Shown in pieces: positions 52,446 through 60,770 of a stretch of DNA of 64,000 nt. Source of the stretch: JANOSH01 sp031415695 (GTDB lineage Bacteria > Actinomycetota > Acidimicrobiia > Acidimicrobiales > Ilumatobacteraceae). Location of the stretch: NCBI GenBank assembly GCA_031415695.1, contig JANOSH010000032.1, positions 50,475-114,474 on the forward strand, read 5' to 3'. The notes under the pieces were generated by a model. It had not been told where the DNA came from, ran no database searches, and saw nothing but the letters and a program-made list of their open reading frames with translations. Made by a program: the position numbers and the translations under genes. Within the stretch, counting starts at the first letter, position 1. Each line of letters opens with the position of its first letter.

Positions 52446-54191
52446 ATGACGTTTGTCTCGGAGCCACGCAATGACATCAGTGAACCGGCTATCGGGTCGC
52501 CCTTGCGCATTGGTGTCATGGTCGACGGCAGCGACGTTGCCGGCTGGCAGTACACCATCCTCGAGGGCATCGTGGCTGATCCCCGGTTCGAGATAGTTGC
52601 TGTCATCGAAAATGCTCATCGGCCCGAACGCCTCGCCCGGTTTCGGCTGAACCGAGACTGGTCACGACTACTGTGGCGCCAGATCGATCGAGTCGAGGCA
52701 CGTATCTCTCAGCGGCGATATGCCTCGTCGTGGCAAGACGTGTCCAATTATGTCGATGATGTCTTGGCCTGGCGTGCTCTCGACATGGATCCTCAACATC
52801 TAGAAATCGATCCTCAGCGGTCACCAAGTGGGCTAGTTCACCGCCTCGCTCAGACTGATCTCGATCGGTTGGCCATGCTCGAGCTCGATGTGATCATTCG
52901 TTTCGGTTTCAAGATTTTGAAGGGCAACGTGCTGTGTGCAGCGCGGTTCGGTATCTGGTCATTCCATCACGCCGACCCCGACATCAACCGAGGAACACCT
53001 CCAGGATTTTGGGAAGTGGCCGAGAATCAACCCTTCACCGGCACCGTGTTACAGGTACTGAGTGAGGATCTCGACAATGGGGTGCCGTTGCGAAAGGCAA
53101 TGTATGTAACGAAATCGGCATCGTGGAACGAGAACCGTCGTCGCGCCTACCACAAGTCCATACGCCTCATGCTCGATGCGTTGGGCGAGTTGGCCGACAC
53201 AGGACACGTCACATCGAGTTCGGATCCTCGACCCTTCCGGCTGTACGACAGGGCACTGCGAGTTGCCCCCCGACCCGTTGATATCGCCCGAGCCGCTATT
53301 CGTCAGGTTGTGTCGAGCGTGCGGTCAGCTACCTTGTACAAAGCCAACGTTCAACGCTGGCAGCTACTGCTGTTGCGTGGCCCATTCGAGGGGCAGTCGC
53401 TCCGGCGTGCACACCGAATCGTTGCGCCGGCCGGGAGGTATTGGGCCGATCCGTTCGCTATCACTCACGACGGCACGGATCAGGTTTTCTTCGAGGATTT
53501 CGATCTGGAAACCGGCCGCGGCCATATTGCTACTGCTCGTATAACCGACACCGGCATCGCCGAGGTTCAGCCCGCGCTCCAACCCGACTATCACCTGTCG
53601 TACCCGTTCGTTTTCCACCAGAGCGGCGAACTGTTCATGGTGCCGGAAAGCTACGAGAACTCCTCGATCGAGCTCTGGCGCTGTACAAACTTCCCGGCCA
53701 CGTGGATCAAGGAACGCGAGCTACTGAGTGGTGTCGCCGCCGTCGACTCCACCATTGTCAGCCATCAAGGAATTACCTACTTGTTCACCAATATCGATCG
53801 CTCGGGTCTGGGTGAACACGGCGACGAACTCCACATCTTCATCGCGAACGATCTGGTGCACGGCGAACTCCAACCCCACCCGGCTAACCCGGTTGTCACC
53901 GACGTTCGTTACGCGCGCATGGGTGGTTCGTTTAGTCGTGCGGCCGATGGAACGTTGGTGCGTCCGGCACAGCGCGGCGGCGCCACGTACGGAAGCGGTT
54001 TGAATTTCATGCAGGTCGAACATCTGTCTCCTACGGCGTACCGTGAGCGACTCGTGGAGGAGGTGTCGCCGTCGTGGGCAGGAGGCGTTATCGGCGTGCA
54101 CCATTGCTCACGCCTGGTTCACTTGACGTTCATGGACGCCTGCCGCAGTGAGTCGACGCTTCCCTGGCGACGCCGCCGAGCACGCACCTAA
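52446..54191 (+). CDS. Formyltransferase-like domain fused to GINT1-N-type beta-propeller domain
   Basis: A 581-aa two-part protein. Residues about 20-255 look like a formyl transferase of the methionyl-tRNA formyltransferase type: RIGVMVDGSDVAGWQ at the start, FGIWSFHHADPDINRG with the His, and TGTVLQVLSEDLDNG with the Asp. The Asn of the usual N-x-H triad is replaced by Ser172. Residues about 325-560 match the propeller-like N-terminal domain of glucosamine inositolphosphorylceramide transferase (GINT1): YWADPFAITHDGTDQVFFED, HLSYPFVFHQSGELFMVPES and AVDSTIVSHQGITYLFTNI. A role in building or formylating a sugar on a glycolipid or polysaccharide is inferred. Monocistronic, directly upstream of the toxin-antitoxin pair. 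Confidence 0.78.
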   Translation: MTFVSEPRNDISEPAIGSPLRIGVMVDGSDVAGWQYTILEGIVADPRFEIVAVIENAHRPERLARFRLNRDWSRLLWRQIDRVEARISQRRYASSWQDVSNYVDDVLAWRALDMDPQHLEIDPQRSPSGLVHRLAQTDLDRLAMLELDVIIRFGFKILKGNVLCAARFGIWSFHHADPDINRGTPPGFWEVAENQPFTGTVLQVLSEDLDNGVPLRKAMYVTKSASWNENRRRAYHKSIRLMLDALGELADTGHVTSSSDPRPFRLYDRALRVAPRPVDIARAAIRQVVSSVRSATLYKANVQRWQLLLLRGPFEGQSLRRAHRIVAPAGRYWADPFAITHDGTDQVFFEDFDLETGRGHIATARITDTGIAEVQPALQPDYHLSYPFVFHQSGELFMVPESYENSSIELWRCTNFPATWIKERELLSGVAAVDSTIVSHQGITYLFTNIDRSGLGEHGDELHIFIANDLVHGELQPHPANPVVTDVRYARMGGSFSRAADGTLVRPAQRGGATYGSGLNFMQVEHLSPTAYRERLVEEVSPSWAGGVIGVHHCSRLVHLTFMDACRSESTLPWRRRRART

Positions 54192-54201
54192 ACAACCGCG
54201 T

Positions 54202-54207
54202 TATACT
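54202..54207 (+). promoter_or_regulatory. -10 element for antitoxin-toxin operon, probably leaderless
   Basis: TATACT ends 6 nt before the antitoxin ATG at 54214, so the expected transcription start coincides with the start codon. No ribosome site is present. Direct GTTAT repeats around it (GTTATACTTTCGTTATGAC) could be part of an antitoxin-bound operator. No convincing -35 was found. Confidence 0.5.
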
Positions 54208-54213
54208 TTCGTT

Positions 54214-54438
54214 ATGACAACCCTGAAGCTGACTGCCATAGGGAATTCAACCGGCCTGATCCTTCCAAAGGAAATGCTAGAGCGTCTACGAGTTGGGCGG
54301 GGCGACGCTCTGCACATCGTTGAAACACCGAGCGGCATCATGCTCACACCATTCGATCCCGAGTTCGATCGCCGCATGAACATCGCTGAGCGCATAATGC
54401 GCGAGGACCGTGATGTGCTTCGCCGTCTCGCCGAATGA
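54214..54438 (+). CDS. AbrB/MazE-type antitoxin (Doc partner)
   Basis: A 74-aa DNA-binding antitoxin. The N-terminal swapped-hairpin AbrB domain reads LKLTAIGNSTGLILPKEMLE and GRGDALHIVETPSGIMLTPF. The C-terminal helical part (about residues 47-74) probably wraps the toxin. This is the 'doc partner' type of addiction-module antidote. It autoregulates in similar systems. The start is ATG 54214; upstream codons in frame overlap the end of the preceding gene and show no family similarity. The stop overlaps the toxin ATG as ATGA. Confidence 0.9.
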   Translation: MTTLKLTAIGNSTGLILPKEMLERLRVGRGDALHIVETPSGIMLTPFDPEFDRRMNIAERIMREDRDVLRRLAE

Positions 54439-54833
54439 CGCTTGAACCCGAATGGCTCACCGTCGACGACCTCGTTGCCATTCACAGTAGGCAACTGGCC
54501 GAGCATGGCGGTGGTGACGGCATTCGCGACCTCGGGCTGCTCGACTCTGCCCGCGCCCGCCCCCAGTTCACGTGGCAATACGCCGAGACTCCTGCCGACC
54601 TCGCCACGCTTGGGGCCGCGCTCGCCTTCGGCATCATTACGGACCACCCTTTCATCGACGGCAATAAACGCACCGGCTACGTTGCCTGCCGACTCTTCCT
54701 TGTGCTGAACGGCGTCGATCTCGAAGCAAGCGCGGACGACAAATACCTCGCAATCTACGCAGTAGCTGCCGGGGCACGGAGCGAGAACGACCTAGCCGAC
54801 TGGATTCGCCACCATGTCGTCACGCTTGACTAG
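54435..54833 (+). CDS. doc: Doc-family toxin (Fic/DOC)
   Basis: A 132-aa death-on-curing toxin. The Doc form of the Fic motif, HPFIDGNKRTGY (His71), is intact, and the N-terminal EPEWLTVDDLVAIHSRQLAE and GIRDLGLLDSARARPQ are standard. Phage P1 Doc phosphorylates EF-Tu, and the Lys in place of the second Gly of Fic enzymes points to the same chemistry. Translationally coupled to its AbrB-type antitoxin. Its stop overlaps the end of the convergent DUF808 gene by 14 nt. Confidence 0.93.
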   Translation: MTLEPEWLTVDDLVAIHSRQLAEHGGGDGIRDLGLLDSARARPQFTWQYAETPADLATLGAALAFGIITDHPFIDGNKRTGYVACRLFLVLNGVDLEASADDKYLAIYAVAAGARSENDLADWIRHHVVTLD

Positions 54834-55761
54834 CCCGCTTCGGGAGGCGCGAGATGATGGCGATTAGCAGGAACCCGACACCTAGCCCGACAACCGCCGA
54901 AACCGCCGTGTTGACCAGCCAGTCCAGCACACCGCCGATTCCGCCGACGTCGTGCACTTTGTCTTCGAGCTTGTGCACGAACTTGTACGGGCTGTGCCAC
55001 CCAAGCTCGTCGGTGCCGACCAGTAAAATATGACCGCCCACCCACACCATGGCGGCCGTGCCCACCACCGACAGCAAGCCAAGAACTTTCGGCATACCCA
55101 GCACCAAAGCCCGGCCGGTGCCCATGGCTGGCTTCCGGCCCGACTCCACCATTCGCAGGCCGACGTCGTCCATCTTCACAATGAGCGCAACGACTCCGTA
55201 GACCACCACCGTGATTGCGACGGCGACAATCACCAAGATGACGGCCCGTGACACGAACGAGTTGTCGATAACGTCTTTAAGTGCAATGACCATGATCTCG
55301 GCCGACAAGATGAAGTCGGTGCGAATGGCACCGGCAATGGTCTGCTCCTCCTGATCGGGGCCAATCGCCACCGATGGCAACTCGTGGTCATCGCTGTGAT
55401 CGCGATGGGTCACGCGGTGGTAGATCTTCTCGGCACCCTCGTAGCACAGGTATGCGCCTCCGCACATCAAGATGATCTCGACGAGCACCGGCACGAACTC
55501 GCTCAGAACCAGCGCCGCCGGCAAGATGAACAGCAGCTTGTTCTTCAGCGACCCCATGGCGATCCGCTTGATGATCGGCAGTTCCCGATCGGCAGCTAGC
55601 CCGTGAACATAGGTGGGCGTGACCGCAGTGTCGTCGACCACCACACCCGCGGCCTTCACACTGGCGCGCCCGGCAGCCGCCCCGACATCGTCGATCGATG
55701 CCGCCGCCAACTTCGCCAGCGCCGCAATATCGTCCAAAAGACCGACTAGGCCACCACTCAT
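54820..55761 (-). CDS. DUF808 (YedI-like) inner-membrane protein
   Basis: A 313-aa integral membrane protein with about five or six helices. The N-terminus SGGLVGLLDDIAALAKLAAA and the DDTAVTPTYVHGLAADRELP segment are the DUF808/YedI signature. EQTIAGAIRTDFILSAEIMV follows. Hydrophobic segments include LLFILPAALVLSEFVPVLVE and VILVIVAVAITVVVYGVVAL. Function unknown. It stands alone, convergent with the toxin gene. Confidence 0.9.
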   Translation of the reverse strand: MSGGLVGLLDDIAALAKLAAASIDDVGAAAGRASVKAAGVVVDDTAVTPTYVHGLAADRELPIIKRIAMGSLKNKLLFILPAALVLSEFVPVLVEIILMCGGAYLCYEGAEKIYHRVTHRDHSDDHELPSVAIGPDQEEQTIAGAIRTDFILSAEIMVIALKDVIDNSFVSRAVILVIVAVAITVVVYGVVALIVKMDDVGLRMVESGRKPAMGTGRALVLGMPKVLGLLSVVGTAAMVWVGGHILLVGTDELGWHSPYKFVHKLEDKVHDVGGIGGVLDWLVNTAVSAVVGLGVGFLLIAIISRLPKRASQA

Positions 55762-55832
55762 TGCACATCCTCCATGGCCGACAACGGTATACGACAGCCT
55801 ATCGACAGCGCCGGACTCGCTGCGGATGACTG

Positions 55833-57395
55833 CTAGTTCACGTTTCGTTCACGGCCAGCCCAGTAGGGCGCACGCAGATCCTTCTTCAGCACCTTGCCCG
55901 ATGGGTTTCGGGGCAGGTCGACAGCAAACTCAATCGACGTCGGACACTTGTAACCAGCGAGTCGTTCCTTGGCGTACGCCATCAGTTCGGGGGCTGTCAC
56001 GGCTGTCCCGGCTTTCACAACGACAATCGCTTTTACGGTTTCGCCCCACCGGTCGTGGGGCACACCAATCACCGCTGATTCCGACACCGACGGGTGGGAC
56101 GCAAGCGCGTTCTCGACCTCGGTCGGGTACACATTCTCGCCTCCGCTCACAATCATGTCTTTCACCCGGTCGGTCAGGAACAGGTAGCCGTCGCCATCGA
56201 GGTACCCGGCATCGCCGGTATGTAACCACCCGTCGGCATCGACGGTTGCCGCTGTCTCGTCGGGCTTGTTCCAGTAACCAACCATGTTCTGCGCAGACCG
56301 ACATACGACCTCGCCCGACTGACCCACATCGCACGGCTCGCCTGTATCGAGATTCACCACTCGCAGCTCAACCCACGGATACGCCCGGCCGGCCGAGCGC
56401 AAGAGATGTTGGCGGGGACCATCGACATCGTGTTCGGCGGCCGGTAGCCGAGTAATGACGCCTGTCGTTTCGGTCATGCCGTACACCTGAACATGGGGGC
56501 AACCAAGGGTGCGCATTGACGCCGTGAGCGTCGTTGTGGTGATGGGCGACGCCCCATAGTTGACGGCACGCAGGCTCGAATAGTCCCGTTGATCGGCACC
56601 AGGAACCATCGTCAGCGCGTGCAGCATCGCTGGCACAAGGAGCGCGTTGGTGATGCCGTTGTCGACAATGAGATCGAGGATTTGGGTAGGGATGAAATCA
56701 CGCGCCACAATCGATGTTCCACCGCTGGCAAGGCCTACCATGGCCCACCCGCACCCACCGATATGGAACAGCGGCATGCACACAAGGTTGATCGAGTTCT
56801 CGTCGAATCGCCAGTCGTCAGTGACATTGGCGATCAGCGCCATAAGGTTCCGGTTGGCCAACATGACGCCTTTAGGAAGGCCGGTTGTGCCACTGGTATA
56901 GAGCTGCATACAGATGTCGTCGGCGACGCTCGGCACGAGCGGATCTGCAGCAGGTTGCGCCTCACGCCAGTCGTCGTAACTAATCCACTGTGGGTGATCC
57001 CCCACCGCCACGATGCGCGTCACAGTCGTCAGCCGGTCGGCAATCGCCTCGATATGGGCAAAGAAGTCGGGCCCGACGATGAGTACCGTGGCGCCCGAAT
57101 CGTTGAGAATTGTCTCCATCTCCGGCGGGGCCAGACGCCAGTTCAGGGCAACGACCACTGCGTTCACCATCGCCGCGCCAAACGTCACCTCGAAATACTC
57201 GAGGCCGTTCTTGTCGAGGAACGCGACGCGATCCTGTGAACCGACGCCATCGGCCACAAACGCATTGGCCACTCGGGCAGATGCCTGCAGCAATTCGTGC
57301 CATGTGCGTTGCTGGTCACCCATGATCAATGCAACGTGATCCGGGCGATGCGCGGCGTGCAGTCGAACAACATCGGCAATGGTGGTGGGCGTCAT
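55833..57395 (-). CDS. AMP-forming acyl-CoA synthetase (fatty-acid/aryl-CoA ligase)
   Basis: A 520-aa ANL-superfamily ligase that activates a carboxylic acid via an acyl-adenylate. The P-loop is QLYTSGTTGLPKGVML; A5 is YGMTETTGV; A7 is DGWLHTGDAGYLDGDGYLFL followed by TDRVKDMIVSGGENVYP; the catalytic Lys is in PSGKVLKKDLR. Likely substrates are fatty or aromatic acids. It starts 46 nt downstream of a second synthetase of the same strand, so they may be one transcript. Confidence 0.92.
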   Translation of the reverse strand: MTPTTIADVVRLHAAHRPDHVALIMGDQQRTWHELLQASARVANAFVADGVGSQDRVAFLDKNGLEYFEVTFGAAMVNAVVVALNWRLAPPEMETILNDSGATVLIVGPDFFAHIEAIADRLTTVTRIVAVGDHPQWISYDDWREAQPAADPLVPSVADDICMQLYTSGTTGLPKGVMLANRNLMALIANVTDDWRFDENSINLVCMPLFHIGGCGWAMVGLASGGTSIVARDFIPTQILDLIVDNGITNALLVPAMLHALTMVPGADQRDYSSLRAVNYGASPITTTTLTASMRTLGCPHVQVYGMTETTGVITRLPAAEHDVDGPRQHLLRSAGRAYPWVELRVVNLDTGEPCDVGQSGEVVCRSAQNMVGYWNKPDETAATVDADGWLHTGDAGYLDGDGYLFLTDRVKDMIVSGGENVYPTEVENALASHPSVSESAVIGVPHDRWGETVKAIVVVKAGTAVTAPELMAYAKERLAGYKCPTSIEFAVDLPRNPSGKVLKKDLRAPYWAGRERNVN

Positions 57396-57441
57396 GCAGT
57401 CATGCTGTCGCGCTCTCGTTCCAAAGTCGAGGGAGACACCA

Positions 57442-59049
57442 TCAAAGTTGGTCGCGCAGTTTGAACTTTTGAATCTTGCCGCTCGGGGTCCGCGGCAACT
57501 CGTCGACGATCTCGATGCGCTCGGGATGGTACGGCCGCGCCACGCGATGGTCGGTGAGGTGCTGGCGAAGGTCGTCCAACGTCAACTGCGACCCCGGCAC
57601 CAGGCTCACAAACACGCACGCCTTCTCGCCGAGCCGGGCGTCGGGGTAGCCCACGATTGCGCATCCAGTCACGGCTGGGTGTTGGTAGATGAGGTTCTCG
57701 ACCTCGACCACGGGAATGTTCTCACCGCCGCGAATGACGATGTCTTTGCTGCGACCGTTGATGCGCACATAGCCCTCCGCGTCGATGAACGCTAGGTCGC
57801 CGGTATCGAACCAGCCGTCGGCATCGGTGGCGTTGTATTCGGGGCGGTTTAGGTAGCCGCCAAACATCGACGCGCCGCGCACCAACAGCCGGCCCGTGAT
57901 CCCCGCCTCGACCGACGCCCCCAACTCGTCGACAACCTTGATCTCCATCCCCGGCACCGATCGCCCGTCGCTCACGCCCGACTTGTCGAGTGCCCGGCTC
58001 GGCTCAGTAATAGTGACGGCCCCGTTCTCGGTCATGCCCCACGCTGAGCACACGGTAAGGCCAAGCAGCGTGTACGCCCGCTCGATCAACACCGGTGGAA
58101 TCGGCGCCCCGGCACAGCAGAAAATGGCGAACGAAGGCGACACCTGCGCACCCGCTTGCACTGCGTCGCACAGGTCGGCCACGAACGGACTGGACGCCAT
58201 GGAGAACGTGACACCCTGGTCGCGTACGATGGCGAGCGCGTGGTGAGGCTCCCACACGTCTTGGAGCACAGTTGTGGCGTTCAGCACAAGGGGGGCCATC
58301 GCCAGGTAGCCGTAGCCCGTCAGGTGAGCCATTGGCGATGCACCGAGCACTACATCGTCGGCATCGAGTTCAAGCCGTTCTATGAACCCGCGAATGTTGG
58401 CGAACAATGTGTTGGAGGTGTGCATCACGCCTTTGGGCTCACCGGTCGTGCCCGACGTGTACATAACGAGCAGTACGTCGTCGGCGTTGAGCGGGCTCGG
58501 CGGTAGCGGTGGCAGCGAGGAGGTCTCGGTGAGACGGTCGAAGCGGTTGTCACCGGTTCCGTCGACCACAAACAACTCCACCTGATGATCGAGAGTGGGC
58601 ACGAGTGTCGTGGCCATCGCCTCGTAGTCGAAGCCCCGGTAGACCTTGGGCACAATGAGCACCTTCGACGCGCCAAAGTTCAACATGAACTCGAGTTCGC
58701 GTTCACGGAATATCGACATCAACGGGTTAGCAACCGCACCCAACTTGGCGCACGCCAAAGCAATGACGACGAATTGCCACCAGTTCGGTAGCTGGAACGA
58801 CACCACGTCGAACCGGCCCACACCTCGGGCTCGAAGGCCCCGAGCGACACGGTCGGCGAGATCATCGAGTTCGCGATACTTAAGCCTGGTCGGCAACTCG
58901 GTATCGGACCGATAGGCGACCAACGCAATCTTGTCGGGGCACGACTCAAGCGCTTGGCGCATCGCATCGATGATGGTCTCGTCGCGCCAGAACCCGTGCT
59001 CGATCATGTAGAAGCGTCGGGGTGCGATCAGGATGGGATCAAACGTCAC
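57442..59049 (-). CDS. AMP-forming acyl-CoA synthetase (cyclohexanecarboxylate/fatty-acid-CoA ligase type)
   Basis: A 535-aa ANL ligase. The P-loop is LVMYTSGTTGEPKGVMHT; A5 is SAWGMTENGAVT; A7 is DGWFDTGDLAFIDAEGYVRI followed by NGRSKDIVIRGGENIPV; the Lys is in PRTPSGKIQKFKLRDQL. The N-terminal stretch FWRDETIIDAMRQALESCPD and LPNWWQF are like the AliA/cyclohexanecarboxylate-CoA ligase group. A frame extends to 59199, but the GTG at 59049 is the last start before the conserved region. It diverges from the SDR gene, 52 nt apart. Confidence 0.9.
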   Translation of the reverse strand: MTFDPILIAPRRFYMIEHGFWRDETIIDAMRQALESCPDKIALVAYRSDTELPTRLKYRELDDLADRVARGLRARGVGRFDVVSFQLPNWWQFVVIALACAKLGAVANPLMSIFRERELEFMLNFGASKVLIVPKVYRGFDYEAMATTLVPTLDHQVELFVVDGTGDNRFDRLTETSSLPPLPPSPLNADDVLLVMYTSGTTGEPKGVMHTSNTLFANIRGFIERLELDADDVVLGASPMAHLTGYGYLAMAPLVLNATTVLQDVWEPHHALAIVRDQGVTFSMASSPFVADLCDAVQAGAQVSPSFAIFCCAGAPIPPVLIERAYTLLGLTVCSAWGMTENGAVTITEPSRALDKSGVSDGRSVPGMEIKVVDELGASVEAGITGRLLVRGASMFGGYLNRPEYNATDADGWFDTGDLAFIDAEGYVRINGRSKDIVIRGGENIPVVEVENLIYQHPAVTGCAIVGYPDARLGEKACVFVSLVPGSQLTLDDLRQHLTDHRVARPYHPERIEIVDELPRTPSGKIQKFKLRDQL

Positions 59050-59101
59050 AACCTGACAATGTATTGCCCACACGCCTGGCCAGGCCGTCGTAGGAGGAAC
59101 A

Positions 59102-59848
59102 ATGGATTTCACAGATGCCGTAGTACTGATCACGGGAGCCGCGTCGGGTATCGGGCGCGCCACAGCCGACTCGTTCGCCGCGCTCGGAGCAAGCGTCATC
59201 CTTACCGACCTCGACGCGTCGGCGGGCGAGGCAGCGGCGGCCGAAATCTGCGCTGCTGGCGGCTCAGCGGTGTTCCATCGACTCGACGTGTCAGCCCAGG
59301 GCGCCGCCGGCGAACTCGCCGAGATCGTCCGTCACGAATTCGGACGCCTCGACGCCCTCATCAACGTGGCCGGGTGGGACATCGTCCAGCCATTCGCCGA
59401 CACCACACCCGACTTTTGGACGAAGGTCATGGCCATCAACCTGATAGGAACCATCGCCACCACACACGCTTTCCTGCCACTTCTCATCGAGAACGGCCAC
59501 GGCAGTGTCGTCAACATCGCCAGCGATGCAGGGCGAGTCGGTAGCAGTGGCGAAGCAGTGTACGCAGGAGCCAAGGGCGGCGTCATCGCGTTCACCAAAT
59601 CTCTGGCCCGCGAGGTTGTGCGCCACGGCGTGCGGGTGAACTGTGTGAGCCCTGGACCAACCGACACGCCGCTCTACGACACATTGCCCGAAGGCATCAA
59701 GGCCGCGCTCGTCAAGGCCATCCCCATGCGCCGACTGGCCCAACCGTCCGAAATCGCCGACGCCATCACCTTCTTCGCCAGTTCCCGCGCCAGCTTCGTC
59801 ACCGGTCAGGTACTCAGCGTCAGCGGTGGCCTCACCATGGTCGACTGA
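59102..59848 (+). CDS. Short-chain dehydrogenase (2-hydroxycyclohexanecarboxyl-CoA dehydrogenase-like)
   Basis: A 248-aa SDR with TGAASGIGRATADSFAALG, LINVAGWDIVQPFADTTPDF, VNIASDAGRVGSSGEAVYAG and the Tyr/Lys in YAGAKGG, ending VLSVSGGLTMVD. The INVAGWD stretch and length resemble BadH of cyclohexanecarboxylate degradation, which fits the divergent cyclohexanecarboxylate-type CoA ligase; this is a family-level inference. A very strong ribosome site, AGGAGG, sits 4 nt before the ATG. Followed immediately by a VOC-family gene. Confidence 0.9.
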   Translation: MDFTDAVVLITGAASGIGRATADSFAALGASVILTDLDASAGEAAAAEICAAGGSAVFHRLDVSAQGAAGELAEIVRHEFGRLDALINVAGWDIVQPFADTTPDFWTKVMAINLIGTIATTHAFLPLLIENGHGSVVNIASDAGRVGSSGEAVYAGAKGGVIAFTKSLAREVVRHGVRVNCVSPGPTDTPLYDTLPEGIKAALVKAIPMRRLAQPSEIADAITFFASSRASFVTGQVLSVSGGLTMVD

Positions 59849-59849
59849 C

Positions 59850-60650
59850 ATGAGAACGGTTTCGTCTTCGCACAGTTGGCTTGATCTCGTCACCCTCGAT
59901 GCCGCTGATCCCCGAACGGTTGCGCAGTTCTGGTGCGCGTTTGTGTGCTTGCGATCACAACTCAACGAAGACGATGGCCGATGGATGGTGCTTGAAGACG
60001 ACAGCGGTCATCGCGTCATCGGCTTGCAGCGTAGTGACCCTCGAGAGCTCGCAGCGCGATCTGTCAGCCGAGTCATGCTCGATGTCCGATGTGCCGATGG
60101 CACCCTGGCCGCCACCATCGCCCGAGCCGTCGAGCTCGGAGCAAACCTGGAGTCCCACGCGCGCTCTGGCGCGGCCATGCTTATCGACCCCGGCGGCACC
60201 CGGTTTCGCCTGCGCGCATCGGGGACCGAGCCGCTTGGCGTCACATTCGACGTAGCCACCTTTGGTGTGCTTGATCCGTCGGCATCGGCGGAATTCTGGT
60301 GTGCCGCTGCCGGCGTCGTGCAGCTTCACGGCCATGGTAACGAGCGGGCGGTGCTCGGCACATCCGATGGAATCCGGCTCGTCGGTTTTGAGCGCGCCAG
60401 CGCAGAGGCCATAGCCGCGAACATGCGGGCGCGCGTTCATATCGATCTCGAATGCCTACTCCCCCACTTCGACGCTGAAGTCGATCGCCTTATCGACCTT
60501 GGCGCGGTGCGGCTGGGAGCCAAGCGAGTAGAGCACTTCGCGTGGGGACAGATACTTGTCGATCCCGACGGCCTCGTTTTCTGCCAAAACGCCTACACCG
60601 CCAGCGAACTCGCCAGCCGGCTCAGCCCAGCCACCGCCCGCGGCCGCTGA
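59850..60650 (+). CDS. Glyoxalase-like (VOC superfamily) protein, two-module
   Basis: A 266-aa protein made of two related VOC modules: SWLDLVTLDAADPRTVAQFW and VTFDVATFGVLDPSASAEFW open each half, and MLIDPGGTRFRL and ILVDPDGLVFCQN close them. The last matches the usual DPDGN-type end of glyoxalase-like domains. The metal ligands expected in true enzymes are not all evident, so it could be a binding protein. The ATG at 59850 is one base after the SDR stop codon, so the two are coupled. The gene's end faces a decayed TPR gene. Confidence 0.8.
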   Translation: MRTVSSSHSWLDLVTLDAADPRTVAQFWCAFVCLRSQLNEDDGRWMVLEDDSGHRVIGLQRSDPRELAARSVSRVMLDVRCADGTLAATIARAVELGANLESHARSGAAMLIDPGGTRFRLRASGTEPLGVTFDVATFGVLDPSASAEFWCAAAGVVQLHGHGNERAVLGTSDGIRLVGFERASAEAIAANMRARVHIDLECLLPHFDAEVDRLIDLGAVRLGAKRVEHFAWGQILVDPDGLVFCQNAYTASELASRLSPATARGR

Positions 60651-60770
60651 TAGCTGGCGGCAGCCACTGTGTCTTGGGCTGGTGGTCTCGGAGAAACCTC
60701 TCCCTGCCGGCCTGCGCAGCATCGGTTGGCGACGAAGCCCCGATGGATGGCGTGTCGGTTGTTGCTGTCT

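Noticed and set aside
60456..60770. C-terminal 104 codons of the TPR open frame
   Set aside because: This part is antisense to the VOC gene; TPR similarity ends at about 60771.
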